Source: Planctomycetota bacterium (GTDB lineage Bacteria; Planctomycetota; GCA-002687715). From it: a DNA stretch of 64,000 bases. The DNA lies in contig SIAO01000011.1 of the NCBI GenBank assembly GCA_009691765.1, positions 16,407-80,406 of the forward strand, given 5' to 3'. The notes beneath the pieces were generated by a model. The model saw only the letters and a program-made list of their open reading frames with translations. It had not been told where the DNA came from and ran no database searches. The stretch's first letter is position 1, and the number at the start of each line of letters is the position of its first letter. The position numbers were made by a program, and so were the translations under genes. Positions 1 through 8,606 of the stretch are shown one piece after another.

Positions 1-63
1 GAAAAACGCATCACGGAATTGGCTCTGCAACCGGGCGACAGCATTCAAGCTGGCGAAACACGC

Positions 64-2466
64 ATGAGCGTCGCACAAGAAAGCAACGAAGCTGCTGATG
101 CCAGCCGCGGCCTCGTTGGCAAGGTCGTTGGTGGCTACCAGATCATTGAACGCCTCGGACGCGGTGCCATGGGCACGGTCTACAAAGCCAATCAGATCAG
201 TCTCGACCGCGTAGTTGCACTGAAGATTCTCTCGCCACGGCTCTCCAGCAACCCGCGCGAAGTCACACGCTTCATCAACGAGGCGCGCGCCGCCGCCAAG
301 CTGAATCACCAAAACATCGTGCACGTTCACGAAACTTCCTCCGATCGTGAGCTTCATTTCTATTCCATGGAGTACATCGAGAACGGCTCGGTGCAGGATC
401 TCGTCACCAAGGAAGGCAAGCTCGATTCGGAATTGGCTTTGTCCATCATTCTCGATGCTGCACGCGGTCTCGAGTACGCCGAGAAACGCGGCATCGTTCA
501 CCGCGACATCAAACCCGACAACTTGATGGTGAACGCCGACGGTGTTGTGAAGATTTCCGACATGGGCTTGGCGCGCGACGCCGGCGAGCTCTCTCGGGCC
601 GCCGAGCAAGGCACCGCTGGTGAAGACGGCATCTTCGGCACGCCGCATTTCATTTCACCAGAGCAAGCACGCGGCGCGGCAGTAGATATTCGTTCCGACA
701 TCTATTCGCTTGGTGCCACGCTGTACCGCTTACTGGCTGGCACCACGCCATTCCAAGGCGCCAACATCCGCGAAATCATTCAGAAACAAATCGAAGAACT
801 GCCACGCCCCATCCGCGAGACAGTGCCTGAGGTGCCTGCGGCGCTCGATGAACTCACCATGCGCATGTTGAAGAAGGACGCGACGGAGCGTCCTCAGACG
901 GCGGCGCAGTTGGTGCTGGATTTGGAACAGGTGCAACGGCGCGTCGAAGGTGGTGCGAAAAATCGCGGGGCACTGGTGCTCGCTGGCATCGTGCTCTTGG
1001 GCGGTGCAGCCGCGGGAATCTGGTTCGCATCGCAGCCGCCCGAAACCGATCCAAACACGGTGGTGCCCACGCGCATTGTTGTGCCAGTCGACGACTCCGG
1101 CACGCGAGCGCGCGAGGCGGAGGCTGCCGCCAAAGTGCGCGCCGCCGAAGCACGTGAACGCCTTGCGGAGTTGCGCATTGAAGACACGCAGCTCCAAGCA
1201 GAAACGCGCACCGCAGAGAAACTCGCCGATTTGAAGGCGCGTTACGAAGCGTTTGCAACGACTTTTGCAAACACCCCTGCGGCGGCCGATGTGGCCAACC
1301 TCGTGGCCACCTTGGATAAAGAGATCGCAACGCGCGCCACGAATGAAATGGCCCGCACCAACGCGATTGCCGAGCAAGAGAAGACAGCGCAAATGCGCAA
1401 GACGGTGGCCTTGCGCACGGCTGATGAAGCTGTCGCGCTTGGCAAGCATGGCTCTGCGCTCACGGCGCTCGAAGCCGCGGCATTGACACCGGAAATTGTG
1501 GGTTCGCCGCACGCCGTTGAACTCAAGACGCGTGCGACGGCCATCTTGATTGCGCTGCAATCCGATTGCACGACCCTGTTGCAACAAGCGCGCGGCAACG
1601 CGAATATTGAAGCGGCCGTTTCGATGCTCAGCACACGCGCAACACAACTGCGTGAAGGCTTGGGCAGCACGGAAACATTGCAACCCGTGCACAGTTTGGC
1701 CACCAATCTCGAAACCGAGGCGAATGCGTTGCGTGCGGCTCATGCAGCGAAAGTCGCGACCGATGATGCGCACGACAGCAAGCTGCTGCGCGAAACGATG
1801 CGCGGCGTCACGCTGCAACTCCACGCAAAGTTCGATCTCACCGCACCGCGTGCACAGTTGGAAGCAGCACGAGCGCAAGGGCGCACCAACGCTACGGCCG
1901 CCGCAGTCAACGCGATGCTCTCTGACATCGAAGCCTTGGAGAGGTTCAAGCAGGCGATCACAGCAGAACTCGGCATGGGCCTGAAAAATCCGCCGCTACG
2001 CATGCCCTCCGATCGCGATCCCGCGCGCTTGGTCACATGGAATTGGCTCGGCGCTGATGCCACTGGCTTCTCCGCGAAAATCGGCAATAGCGAGCCGCGC
2101 AAGTTCCTCTGGGACGAGTTGAAGCCCGCGGTGCTGTTCGAACAGGTCTTCAAAACGCGCATGCCCGACAGTGCGGCGCTGCGGCGCGACGCTGCCGTCT
2201 TCGCCTTGCGCGCTGGGTTGCCGGATGACGCAGTTGCTTTGTTGTCCGCTGACACGGACACAAGCGCACCTGTCGCCGCACTCAAAGAACGTGCAGCGCA
2301 AGAATGCGAAGCTGTGAAACTCCTCGTTTCCATCCGCGAGCTCGAAAAGCAAGCCAACACCGATCCACGCGCATGGCTGCAACTGCTGCCGCGTATTGAG
2401 CGGTTCTTGAAATCCTTCGCAGACACCGTCGTTGGCGTCCTCAACACCCGCGGCGATGCCCGCTAA
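64..2466 (+). CDS. Serine/threonine protein kinase with C-terminal TM segment and long coiled/helical extracytoplasmic region
   Basis: Hanks motifs: GRGAMGTVYKA, VALKIL, HRDIKPDNLM, DMGLA, GTPHFISPEQ; TM 'ALVLAGIVLLGGAAAGIWFA'. Start may be 19 or 64 (MSVAQES). Confidence 0.9.
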   Translation: MSVAQESNEAADASRGLVGKVVGGYQIIERLGRGAMGTVYKANQISLDRVVALKILSPRLSSNPREVTRFINEARAAAKLNHQNIVHVHETSSDRELHFYSMEYIENGSVQDLVTKEGKLDSELALSIILDAARGLEYAEKRGIVHRDIKPDNLMVNADGVVKISDMGLARDAGELSRAAEQGTAGEDGIFGTPHFISPEQARGAAVDIRSDIYSLGATLYRLLAGTTPFQGANIREIIQKQIEELPRPIRETVPEVPAALDELTMRMLKKDATERPQTAAQLVLDLEQVQRRVEGGAKNRGALVLAGIVLLGGAAAGIWFASQPPETDPNTVVPTRIVVPVDDSGTRAREAEAAAKVRAAEARERLAELRIEDTQLQAETRTAEKLADLKARYEAFATTFANTPAAADVANLVATLDKEIATRATNEMARTNAIAEQEKTAQMRKTVALRTADEAVALGKHGSALTALEAAALTPEIVGSPHAVELKTRATAILIALQSDCTTLLQQARGNANIEAAVSMLSTRATQLREGLGSTETLQPVHSLATNLETEANALRAAHAAKVATDDAHDSKLLRETMRGVTLQLHAKFDLTAPRAQLEAARAQGRTNATAAAVNAMLSDIEALERFKQAITAELGMGLKNPPLRMPSDRDPARLVTWNWLGADATGFSAKIGNSEPRKFLWDELKPAVLFEQVFKTRMPDSAALRRDAAVFALRAGLPDDAVALLSADTDTSAPVAALKERAAQECEAVKLLVSIRELEKQANTDPRAWLQLLPRIERFLKSFADTVVGVLNTRGDAR

Positions 2467-2538
2467 ACGCACGACTAAGCTCGCCTCGCAGCGTTGGACA
2501 GTGCTTGATGCAGGGGTATTGTGCCCGCGGAGATCAGC

Positions 2539-3378
2539 ATGCAACCGACACAAGACATGATTGCCACTTCTGTTGCCGCCATCCGCGCGAAGGCGCCCAA
2601 GGCCGCGCCAAAAATCGGCATCATCTTTGGCACAGGCTTGTCCTCGCTGCGCAAAGACTTCACCAACACGCTCACCATCCCCTACGCGCAGATTCCTCAT
2701 TTTGTGCGCAGCACCGTGGAAAGCCATCCCGGCGAATTGCTCTTCGGCAAGCTCGAAGGGCACAGCGTGGTGGCGATGCGCGGACGCTTTCACGCCTACG
2801 AGGGCTACAGCTTCGACGAAGTCACGTATCCCGTGCGTGTCATGAAAGCGCTCGGCGTCGAGATACTCATTGTGAGCAACGCTTGCGGCCTCATGAATCC
2901 ACAATGGTCGGTGGGTGAAGTGATGCTGATCGAAGACCACATCAACCTCATGGGTGGCAATCCGTTGGTGGGGCGCAACAACGACACTCTCGGCCCGCGC
3001 TTTCCCGACATGTCCGCGCCTTATGACGCAAAGCTAATGGCCTTGGCGTTGCGTGCGGCTGCCGACGAGAAGATCCGTTTGGAAAAAGGCGTGTACGTGG
3101 CCGTGCTTGGGCCGAACCTCGAAACACGTGCTGAGTACCGCATGTTGCGCGCCATGGGTGCTGACGTCGTGGGCATGAGCACGGTGCCGGAAGTTGTGGT
3201 CGCGATTCACGCAGGGATGCGCGTGCTCGGTTTCTCGGTCATGACCGACGCCTGTTTCCCCGATGCGTTGCAAGCCACCGCACTCTCCGACATTCTCGCG
3301 CGCGCTGCTTCCGCTGAACCAAAAATGAACAGCATTGTGCGCGGCGTACTCCGCCGCCTGAAGGCCGCGAAGCGATGA
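2539..3378 (+). CDS. Purine nucleoside phosphorylase (trimeric PNP family)
   Basis: IGIIFGTGLSSL, HAYEGYS, SNACGLMNP, DHINLMGGNPL, GADVVGMSTVPEVVVAIHAGM; overlaps ileS start by 4 nt. ORF can extend to 2521. Confidence 0.9.
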   Translation: MQPTQDMIATSVAAIRAKAPKAAPKIGIIFGTGLSSLRKDFTNTLTIPYAQIPHFVRSTVESHPGELLFGKLEGHSVVAMRGRFHAYEGYSFDEVTYPVRVMKALGVEILIVSNACGLMNPQWSVGEVMLIEDHINLMGGNPLVGRNNDTLGPRFPDMSAPYDAKLMALALRAAADEKIRLEKGVYVAVLGPNLETRAEYRMLRAMGADVVGMSTVPEVVVAIHAGMRVLGFSVMTDACFPDALQATALSDILARAASAEPKMNSIVRGVLRRLKAAKR

Positions 3379-6300
3379 GCGAAGTCGTGCAAGACTCGAG
3401 TTCTGAGAAGGATGCTCCGAACTCCCAGGTACGGCTTGAAGAGGCCGCCTTGCAGCAGTGGCGCGAACTCGACTTGTTCCGCGCTGCGCAGAAGCGCCGC
3501 GCCGACGCACCGCGTTTCACTTTCTACGAAGGCCCGCCAACAGCGAACGGCCGTCCTGGCATTCACCATGTTCTGGCGCGTGCGCTGAAAGATGTCATCT
3601 GCCGTTATCACGATCTCGATGGAAAACTGGTCGAGCGCAAAGCCGGTTGGGACACGCACGGATTGCCCGTGGAAGTTGAAGTTGAAAAGAAGTTGAAGAT
3701 CCACGGCAAGCAGGCCATTTGTGATTACGGCATTGAGGGCTTCACGCGGCACTGCATGGATTCGGTGTTTCAATATGTCGGCGAATGGGAGAAGTTGACG
3801 GAGCGCATCGGCTATTGGCTGGATCTGGATTCCCCCTACGTCACCTATCACGAGAACTACGTGGAGTCGGTGTGGTGGTCGCTGAAAGAACTGCACAAGA
3901 AGGGTCTGCTGTATCAAAGCCACAAGGTGATCTGGTGGTGGCCGCGCGGCGGGACTGCGTTGTCCTCCGCTGAAGTAGGGCTTGGCTACCGCGAGACGAC
4001 AGACCCGAGTGTGGTGGCGCGCTTTGTATTGCGTTCACCGAGGGCTGGCGATGCAGCAAGTACTGCTGACATTTTCAGCGCTGCTTCTGGCAAGCATGTG
4101 GCGCTTCTCGCGTGGACAACGACGCCTTGGACATTGCCTTCCAATTGCGGCCTCGCCGTGGGGGCCAAGATCAAATACTCACTCTGCGACCTTGGCGCCG
4201 AGTGCGTCATTGTGGCGAGTTCACTCAAGGACAAACTGCTCGAAGCGCATCCGCACTCGGTACTGCGCGAATTCGATGGCGCTGCCCTCGTGGGGCTCAA
4301 CTATGAGCCGCTCTTCAGCTTTGCGCTGCCGGAAGGCGGGCGAGCGCACGAGGTTATCCACGCAGATTTCGTCGACATCTCCACAGGTACCGGCTGCGTG
4401 CATCTCGCGCCAGGGTTTGGTGAAGACGACACTCGTGTTGCGCGCGAAAACGGCATCGGCTTTCTGCAATTGGTGGAGCCCGATGGCACCATGTCGCCAT
4501 GCACGGGCCCGTTCGCTGGCCAGCCGATCAAAGAGGCTGACAAAGATATTCTTCGTGATCTGAAAACGCGTGGGCTGGTGTTCTCGAGCGGGCAAGTCCG
4601 CCACGAATATCCCTTTTGCTGGCGCGCGCCGGACGACCCGTTGATCCAATATGCACGTCGTAGTTGGTTCGTGCGCACTACAGCAGCCAAGGAGCGGCTG
4701 CTCGCTCTCAATAGCGCCATTGATTGGCACCCAGAACACATTCGTGACGGGCGCTTCGGCGACTTCCTGCGCAACAATGTGGATTGGGCACTTTCCCGCG
4801 AGCGCTTCTGGGGCACGCCACTGCCGATTTGGGTGAATGATGTCACTGGTGAAGTGGATGTCATCGGTTCGGTGCAAGACATCCTCGATCGAAACGCTCA
4901 CGCGTTCGACGCCTTTGAAGCAGCGCGTGCCGCAGACCCAACGCTGTCCTCACACTTCCGCGTGCACAAACCATGGATTGACGCCATCACATGGACGAAG
5001 CCGGGCAGCGAAGGTGTTTTTCGGCGCGCGCCTGAAGTCATCGACTGCTGGTACGACAGCGGCGCCATGCCGTTTGCGCAGCGGCATTATCCCTTCGAGA
5101 ACCGCGAGCTCTTCGAACAGACATTCCCCGCGGATTACATCTGCGAGGGTCTCGACCAAACCCGCGGCTGGTTCTATTCGATGCTTGCGCTTGGCACACT
5201 GCTCTTCGACAAGGCGCCGTACAAGAGCGTCATTGTGAATGGCCTCGTCAACGACAAGCAAGGTCGCAAGATGAGCAAGTCTGTCGGCAACACGGTGAAC
5301 CCGTGGGATGTCATTCCGAAGCACGGCGCCGATCCGTTGCGCTGGTATCTGCTCGCAAGCTCGCCGCCATGGCAATCCAAGTCCTTCGATGCAGACGGCA
5401 TTGCTGAAGTGGAGCGCCGCATCTTCGGCACTCTGTGGCCATGTCTCTCATTCTTCAGGCTGTACGCCGATGTGGATAGCTGGACTCCGGCAACACCTTC
5501 GCCTGCGGCACCACTGCGCCCAGCGCTCGATCGCTGGTTGTGTTCGCGTTTGCACTCCGTGACGCGCGACTATCGCGCTGCCATGGATGAGTTCGACCCG
5601 ATGAAAGCGACGCGCCTCTTGGGCACGTTCATTACGGACGAGCTTTCTAATTGGTACATCCGCCGCAATCGCGCCCGGTTCTGGAAGTCCAAAGATCCCG
5701 CCGACAAAAACGCTGCCTATGCCACGCTGCACGAAGCGCTGCGCACAGTGGCTTTCTTGCTTGCGCCCATCGCACCAATGTCAGCGCACCATTTGCATCG
5801 CGAATTGCGCTGCGCCGATGGCCTCGTCAGCGTGCATCTCGGTGACCTACCGCGTTGCGATGCTGCGTGCATCGACACGACGCTCGAACAGCGCATGGCC
5901 GCAGTGATGACGGTGGTCAGCCTCGGTCGCGCAGCCCGCGAGAGTGCTCGTTTGAAAGTGCGCCAACCCTTGCTGCGCCTCATCGCCTCGGGCCCGGATG
6001 TTGTGGCGCTCCAGGGCTTGAAAGACGAAGACCTCGCTCGCGAAGTGCGCGAGGAGCTGAATGTGAAGGAACTCCTCGTTGCGGAACGCAGCGGACCCTA
6101 TTGCACCATCAATGTGAAACCACACCTGCCTGTGCTAGGGCCGAAACTTGGCAAACGCCTCAGCGCTCTCAAGACGGCCCTCACCCAACTCAGCGAAGCT
6201 CAGGTGGCAGGCCTCGAAGAACGCGGCGAATTGATCCTCGATCTCGGCGACGGCCCAATCACGTTCAACACTGCGGAACTGCTCGTGGAGCGTAAAGGTC

Positions 6301-6641
6301 GCGAAGGTTTTGCAGTCGCGTCCGCTGCTGGATTTATGGCGGCGCTCGACACCACTGTCACTCCTGAACTCGAATGCGAAGGACTTGCGCGCGAACTCAT
6401 CAACCGCATTCAAACGCAGAGAAAAGCGCTTGGGCTCAAAGTGACTACGCGCATTACGCTGTGCATAAGTGGTGATGCGCAGGTGCAGGCCGCTGTTCGC
6501 GAGCACGGGAGCCGCATCGCCGCAGAAACGCTCGCCTTGGATCTCACCTGCGCGGACGAAGCACCGTCGGACGCAGTGCACGTAGACCTCGACGGCATCA
6601 CGGCCCACATTGCTGTGCGCGCGACCGGTGACGGTGCATGA
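3375..6641 (+). CDS. ileS: Isoleucyl-tRNA synthetase, resembling type 2/eukaryote-like IleRS
   Basis: PPTANGRPGIHHVLARALKD (HIGH-equivalent), GWDTHGLPVEVEVEKKL, TTPWTLPSN, KMSKSVGN; 1088 aa. Confidence 0.95.
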   Translation: MSEVVQDSSSEKDAPNSQVRLEEAALQQWRELDLFRAAQKRRADAPRFTFYEGPPTANGRPGIHHVLARALKDVICRYHDLDGKLVERKAGWDTHGLPVEVEVEKKLKIHGKQAICDYGIEGFTRHCMDSVFQYVGEWEKLTERIGYWLDLDSPYVTYHENYVESVWWSLKELHKKGLLYQSHKVIWWWPRGGTALSSAEVGLGYRETTDPSVVARFVLRSPRAGDAASTADIFSAASGKHVALLAWTTTPWTLPSNCGLAVGAKIKYSLCDLGAECVIVASSLKDKLLEAHPHSVLREFDGAALVGLNYEPLFSFALPEGGRAHEVIHADFVDISTGTGCVHLAPGFGEDDTRVARENGIGFLQLVEPDGTMSPCTGPFAGQPIKEADKDILRDLKTRGLVFSSGQVRHEYPFCWRAPDDPLIQYARRSWFVRTTAAKERLLALNSAIDWHPEHIRDGRFGDFLRNNVDWALSRERFWGTPLPIWVNDVTGEVDVIGSVQDILDRNAHAFDAFEAARAADPTLSSHFRVHKPWIDAITWTKPGSEGVFRRAPEVIDCWYDSGAMPFAQRHYPFENRELFEQTFPADYICEGLDQTRGWFYSMLALGTLLFDKAPYKSVIVNGLVNDKQGRKMSKSVGNTVNPWDVIPKHGADPLRWYLLASSPPWQSKSFDADGIAEVERRIFGTLWPCLSFFRLYADVDSWTPATPSPAAPLRPALDRWLCSRLHSVTRDYRAAMDEFDPMKATRLLGTFITDELSNWYIRRNRARFWKSKDPADKNAAYATLHEALRTVAFLLAPIAPMSAHHLHRELRCADGLVSVHLGDLPRCDAACIDTTLEQRMAAVMTVVSLGRAARESARLKVRQPLLRLIASGPDVVALQGLKDEDLAREVREELNVKELLVAERSGPYCTINVKPHLPVLGPKLGKRLSALKTALTQLSEAQVAGLEERGELILDLGDGPITFNTAELLVERKGREGFAVASAAGFMAALDTTVTPELECEGLARELINRIQTQRKALGLKVTTRITLCISGDAQVQAAVREHGSRIAAETLALDLTCADEAPSDAVHVDLDGITAHIAVRATGDGA

Positions 6642-7180
6642 AACGCATCGCGGTGCTGGCGTCTGGCGGCGGCCGCTCTTTCTTGAATCTCATTCAGTGC
6701 CAACAACGCGGCGAACTGCCTTGTGAAATCGCATTGCTGCTAGCCTCCGCTCCAAACATCGGCGCCATCGAACACGCGCAGGCCAACCGCATTCCGTTTC
6801 AAGTCCTCAGGCCGGATCAAATCACAGCCGCGCTCGACGCGGAGCACATCGACCTCGCAGTCCTCGCTGGCTACTTGAAACGTTGGCCCATCCCAGCGCA
6901 CTGGGAACGCCGCGCCATCAACATTCATCCTGCATTGCTGCCCGCCTACGGTGGCAAGGGTTTCTACGGCCACCACGTGCACGAAGCCGTCATCGCCAAC
7001 CACGAAACCACCAGCGGCTGCACCGTGCATTACGTGAGCGCCGAATACGACTCCGGCTCGATCATCGCCCAAGCACGAGTCACAGTACTCCACGACGACA
7101 CGCCCACCTCCCTCGCCGCTCGCGTCTTCAGCGCCGAGCTCGCGCTCCTCCCTCGCGTCATCACGCAGTTGCTGCACTAA
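6638..7180 (+). CDS. purN: Phosphoribosylglycinamide formyltransferase
   Basis: IAVLASGGGRSFLNLI, LAGYLKRW, NIHPALLPAYGGKGFYG, HETTSGCTVHYV; ATGA overlap with ileS. Confidence 0.88.
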   Translation: MKRIAVLASGGGRSFLNLIQCQQRGELPCEIALLLASAPNIGAIEHAQANRIPFQVLRPDQITAALDAEHIDLAVLAGYLKRWPIPAHWERRAINIHPALLPAYGGKGFYGHHVHEAVIANHETTSGCTVHYVSAEYDSGSIIAQARVTVLHDDTPTSLAARVFSAELALLPRVITQLLH

Positions 7181-7187
7181 CCGAACC

Positions 7188-8606
7188 TCACGCCAAGATG
7201 TCGTGAATGACGTTGCCGGCGGTGTCGGTGAGACGGAAGTCGCGGCCGGCATGGCGGAAGGTGAGTTTTTCGTGGTCGATGCCGAGGATGTGCAAAAGAG
7301 TGGCGTGGAGGTCGTGCACATGAACCTTGTTTTCGGCAGCGAACCAACCGTAGTCGTCGGTGGCGCCGTAGCTGCAACCAGGCTTTACGCCTCCGCCAGC
7401 CATGAACACCGTGAAGCCATGCGGATTGTGATCGCGCCCGGCGGCCTCGCCCATGGCCCCTTGGCGCGTTGGTGTGCGTCCGAACTCTCCAGCCCACAGC
7501 ACCAAAGTGTCGTCAAGCAATCCGTGCGCAGCGAGATCTTTGATCAAACCCGCGATGGGCTTGTCCACCTCAGCGGCATTGGATTCATGCAATCCCTTGA
7601 GTTGCTCGTGCTGATCCCACTTGTAGCTGTGCGTGCATTGAATGAAGCGCACGCCCGCTTCGGCGCTGCGCCGCGCCAAAAGGCACTGCCGTCCAAACTT
7701 CTCCGTCTTCGCTTCATCGACACCATACAGCGCGAGAGTCGCAGCTGATTCGCCGGAAAGATCCGTGAGGTCGGCAGCGGTGCGCTGCATACGAAACCCA
7801 GTTTCCAACGCGGCGATGCGCGCTGCGAGAGCGCCCTCCTCGGGCCGCGTCGCCACATGTTGCGCATTGATGGCTTTCAACGCTTCAAGTTGAAGCGGTT
7901 GAAGTTTTTCATCGCCGCCATCGACGAATGCAATCTTTGCGTCTTGCGCCTTCAACCCTGCGTGGCCAAGTGGAACACCAGCAAACTGCGCTGGCAAAAA
8001 TGCATTCGACCAATTCGCGACACCACCATGCCCAAGTGTCGGACAGATCGTGATGAACCCCGGCAAACTCTGATTCTCCGTGCCGAGGCCATAGGTGATC
8101 CACGAACCCATGCTGGGGCGCACAAATGTGTCGGAGCCTGTGTGCAATGCCAACAGCGCTCCACCATGCGCTGGATTCGTTCCATGCAGCGACTTCACGA
8201 AACAAAGCCGATCGGCGACTTGCGCCACTTCCGGGAAGAGCGCACTCACCCAGGCGCCGCTTTGCCCGTGCTGCGCAAACTTCCATGGCGATGCCATCAG
8301 CGTTTCCGTCTTGGCAAAGTTCACTCGCGGACGCTGTCCCGGAAACGGCTTACCGTCGTCGCGTTGCAACAGCGGCTTGTAGTCAAAGGTGTCTATCTGA
8401 CTTGGGCCGCCGTGCATGAATAAGAAGATCACACGCTTCGCTCGTGCCGGAATGCGTTGCGCCAGCGACGCTGGCAACAGACGCTGCTGCTCTTCATCCA
8501 GCAATCCACGCATCGCGATGGCGCCGAACCCGAGTGCAGCGCCTTGCAAAACAGCGCGGCGATGCGGCAGCGAGAGCGCTCCTGTGTTCGAGCGCTCAGT
8601 CCACAT
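7188..8606 (-). CDS. DUF1501 domain-containing protein (sulfatase-like fold)
   Basis: FLFMHGGPSQIDTFDYKP, LWAGEFGRTPTRQGAMGEAAGRDHNPHGFTVFMAGGGVKPG; partner of upstream DUF1549/DUF1553 gene. Confidence 0.92.
   Translation of the reverse strand: MWTERSNTGALSLPHRRAVLQGAALGFGAIAMRGLLDEEQQRLLPASLAQRIPARAKRVIFLFMHGGPSQIDTFDYKPLLQRDDGKPFPGQRPRVNFAKTETLMASPWKFAQHGQSGAWVSALFPEVAQVADRLCFVKSLHGTNPAHGGALLALHTGSDTFVRPSMGSWITYGLGTENQSLPGFITICPTLGHGGVANWSNAFLPAQFAGVPLGHAGLKAQDAKIAFVDGGDEKLQPLQLEALKAINAQHVATRPEEGALAARIAALETGFRMQRTAADLTDLSGESAATLALYGVDEAKTEKFGRQCLLARRSAEAGVRFIQCTHSYKWDQHEQLKGLHESNAAEVDKPIAGLIKDLAAHGLLDDTLVLWAGEFGRTPTRQGAMGEAAGRDHNPHGFTVFMAGGGVKPGCSYGATDDYGWFAAENKVHVHDLHATLLHILGIDHEKLTFRHAGRDFRLTDTAGNVIHDILA

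Noticed and set aside
730-1878. 382-aa ORF antisense to the Ser/Thr kinase
   Set aside because: Cys/Arg-rich mirror ORF, no domain signal.
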